64,000 bases of DNA, taken from Tetrahymena elliotti 4EA (taxonomy: Eukaryota; Ciliophora; Oligohymenophorea; Hymenostomatida; Tetrahymenidae). Shown piece by piece: positions 62,527-64,000 of this stretch. Position 1 is the stretch's first letter. The number at the start of each line of letters is the position of its first letter. The notes beneath the pieces are model-generated. The model was given only the letters and a program-made list of their open reading frames with translations, made no database searches and had not been told where the DNA came from. Position numbers and translations under genes: made by a program. The DNA lies in assembly GCA_000231825.2 (NCBI GenBank), contig JH720340.1:248001-312000 (forward strand). Direction: 5' to 3'.

Positions 62527-63441
62527 TCATTTCTTTTTTTAGGATTTTTGCTGCTACTAAGATTATGCAGATTCAATAGCCTTCTCTAAAATCTTTATAA
62601 ATTATTTCTAATTAACTTCGCCATTTTAATAAATATCAAAAGAGTTGTATAAAGCATCAAGCTCTTTCTATGATATTTGATATTAAAGTGTTTTCAAACA
62701 AAAATTCTTAATATCTGATTATTTTATAATTGGGTTGTGCTTAATATTAAGTATTTGATATGTATCTTCTGCACTGAAACCTTTTAAAGAGCAGCGATAA
62801 GCAAAATTAAGAAGAACTTCTAATTCTATTGTCCTTGAGTAAGAAACTGATTCTTCAAAATTTATTCCGTAAGCAGAGAGGCATGTATGCATTTCTTATT
62901 TTGAAATATATCCTGAGCAACCTTCATCAAGCAAAAAAATTAATCTTTTTATATCATTTTCTTTTACGTATTTAGAAAGGATATAAGTCTTCAAATATTA
63001 CTCAAGCTTATCAGATTTAATTTATTGTGCATTTTCATCATCTAAAGCTCTAAACAACATAGCAAGATCAATTGCTGTCTTTTTCTGTAATTCTTTATAT
63101 ATTTTTTATACAGCTCTTTTATTTAATTATGAATCATTTATTTCACAATCTTACACCTAACTCTTTGCAGGCTAGAAACTACTTGCTTAAAAATCCTACA
63201 ATTTCTTTAAAAAATTAGTGCGAGTCCTATAGCCCCTCCAAACCTTTTAAATTTTTGTTGAGCCTTGTATCATCTTAACAATTTAGCTCATTTCGCTATC
63301 TTTTGTCTATGATTCAACTTATGATTTTAGATTATCATATTTTTTCAGCAATTCTTTTTGTTTTTATGATAGCTTATTGATCATTCCTTTGAGTTATACT
63401 ACATCTCTTTTATAATCCTCTATAGTTTTTGTAGAACTCAT
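62527..63441 (-). CDS. IQ-motif and EF-hand-like protein
   Basis: 304 residues, single exon, ATG 63441 to TGA 62527. The N-terminal 60 residues are a coiled coil (KGMINKLSQKQKELLKKYDN). An IQ motif (IQKVWRGYRTRTNFL, about residues 75-95) should bind calmodulin or centrin. The C-terminal half is helical with two EF-hand-like segments (LDEGCSGYISKQEMHTCL and FDIYQNGEVNQKQFIKIL). The first keeps a Gly and an Ile but lacks the full set of Ca2+-binding acids; the second also lacks some. The protein is therefore likely a calmodulin/centrin-family interactor in a cytoskeletal or ciliary setting, perhaps without Ca2+ binding of its own. It converges with the helix-turn-helix gene; their stops are about 110 bases apart. 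Confidence 0.75.
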
Positions 63442-63730
63442 GAACTTGCTGTCCAATTTTAAAATATTTGAAAAGAAATGTTAGCTAAATCTATAACTTA
63501 AAATATTTATAAATTAAATAATCTTTAATTTGTTAAAAAAATTAGATTAAATTGATTATGTAGAATACATAAAATCCATAAAAAAGATTAATAATAATTG
63601 TTAAAAATCGATAATCATTCGAATTTCGAAATAAGAACCACCTCTAAAATAAAAACTCAAAGTATTTAACAATTAATAATACAAATCATTATACTCTTTA
63701 ATTAATCAATTAGTGTTTTTTTAACAATGA

Positions 63731-64000
63731 TCAAACTGTTTGATATTCAATCTTCTCATTAATTATGTTATGAAGCTTAATTATTTTTCTTCTTTGTAAA
63801 TGATTGTACGCAAAAGAAATAATCAATAAAATAAATAAGATGATCACCAACAAAATCAAACTAAAAGAGTTATCTTATTTTAACTATTTATCTTATCCAT
63901 CTAATTCAGAAGCTTCATTATCACTCATAGAAATTTCACTTTCATTCATCTCCTGCATACAAGATAAGTCATAGTCACTAACTGTTGAGTATTTTATAGC
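63731..64000 (-). CDS. C-terminus of a single-pass membrane protein (N-terminus off the window)
   Basis: Ninety codons read in from the right edge to TGA 63731. An acidic Ser/Glu/Asp stretch (MNESEISMSDNEASELDG) precedes one strong transmembrane helix (LILLVIILFILLIISFAY). A short basic tail follows (NHLQRRKIIKLHN, ending in EYQTV). Topology suggests a membrane anchor near the C-terminus; the identity of the extracytoplasmic part is unseen. No family is recognised. Confidence 0.65.

Noticed and set aside
1..64000. tRNA, rRNA, CRISPR, bacterial insertion sequences
   Set aside because: No GC-rich cloverleaf with GGTTCRA-type arm, no rRNA core and no regularly spaced repeats were seen; the genome type makes CRISPR irrelevant.
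1..64000. Telomeric G4T2/C4A2 repeats or chromosome-breakage sites marking a macronuclear end
   Set aside because: No run of CCCCAA/TTGGGG units and no match that I could recognise to a breakage motif.

Overview
This is eukaryotic nuclear DNA from a ciliate, most likely a Tetrahymena-like oligohymenophorean. The sequence is very AT-rich. Long, domain-bearing reading frames are crossed by many in-frame TAA and TAG codons at positions where glutamine fits, and they end only at TGA. Genes carry GT-AG introns of about 40 to 360 nt, longer than the 20-35 nt introns of Paramecium. For several genes, removing the predicted introns leaves an exact multiple of three. All products below are read with TAA/TAG = Gln and TGA = stop.

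Layout. 1-2.0 kb: two minus-strand genes, a two-RRM RNA-binding protein cut by the window edge and an OPA3-like protein. 2.9-7.6 kb: a six-transmembrane K+ channel with a cyclic-nucleotide-binding domain, a zinc knuckle and a long low-complexity tail. 8.4-22.1 kb: plus-strand genes for a DnaJ type A co-chaperone, a coiled-coil RING protein, a B-box protein, a histidine-phosphatase family protein, a large beta-helix-like multi-pass membrane protein and a secreted endonuclease/exonuclease/phosphatase-fold protein. 23.5-33.0 kb: two minus-strand genes, a CC2D2A orthologue (ciliary transition zone, about 16 introns) and a coiled-coil RING protein whose 3' end is duplicated just downstream. 33.4 kb: a small LSD1-type zinc-finger protein. 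35.3-47.5 kb: a giant USP-family deubiquitinase. 48.1-50.0 kb: a second multi-pass membrane protein (minus). 51.5-54.6 kb: a mucolipin/polycystin-like TRP channel. 55.5-58.7 kb: a multi-exon ciliate LRR protein (minus). 58.7-61.4 kb: gene-poor. 61.4-63.4 kb: a helix-turn-helix protein (plus) and an IQ/EF-hand-like protein (minus). 63.7 kb to the end: the 3' end of a single-pass membrane protein (minus).

The genes form no operon or single pathway. Recurring themes are cilium and membrane excitability (CC2D2A, K+ channel, TRP channel, IQ/EF-hand protein) and ubiquitin-type zinc proteins (two RING proteins, a B-box protein, a USP). I found no tRNA or rRNA gene, CRISPR array, bacterial element, telomere repeat or clear transposon.
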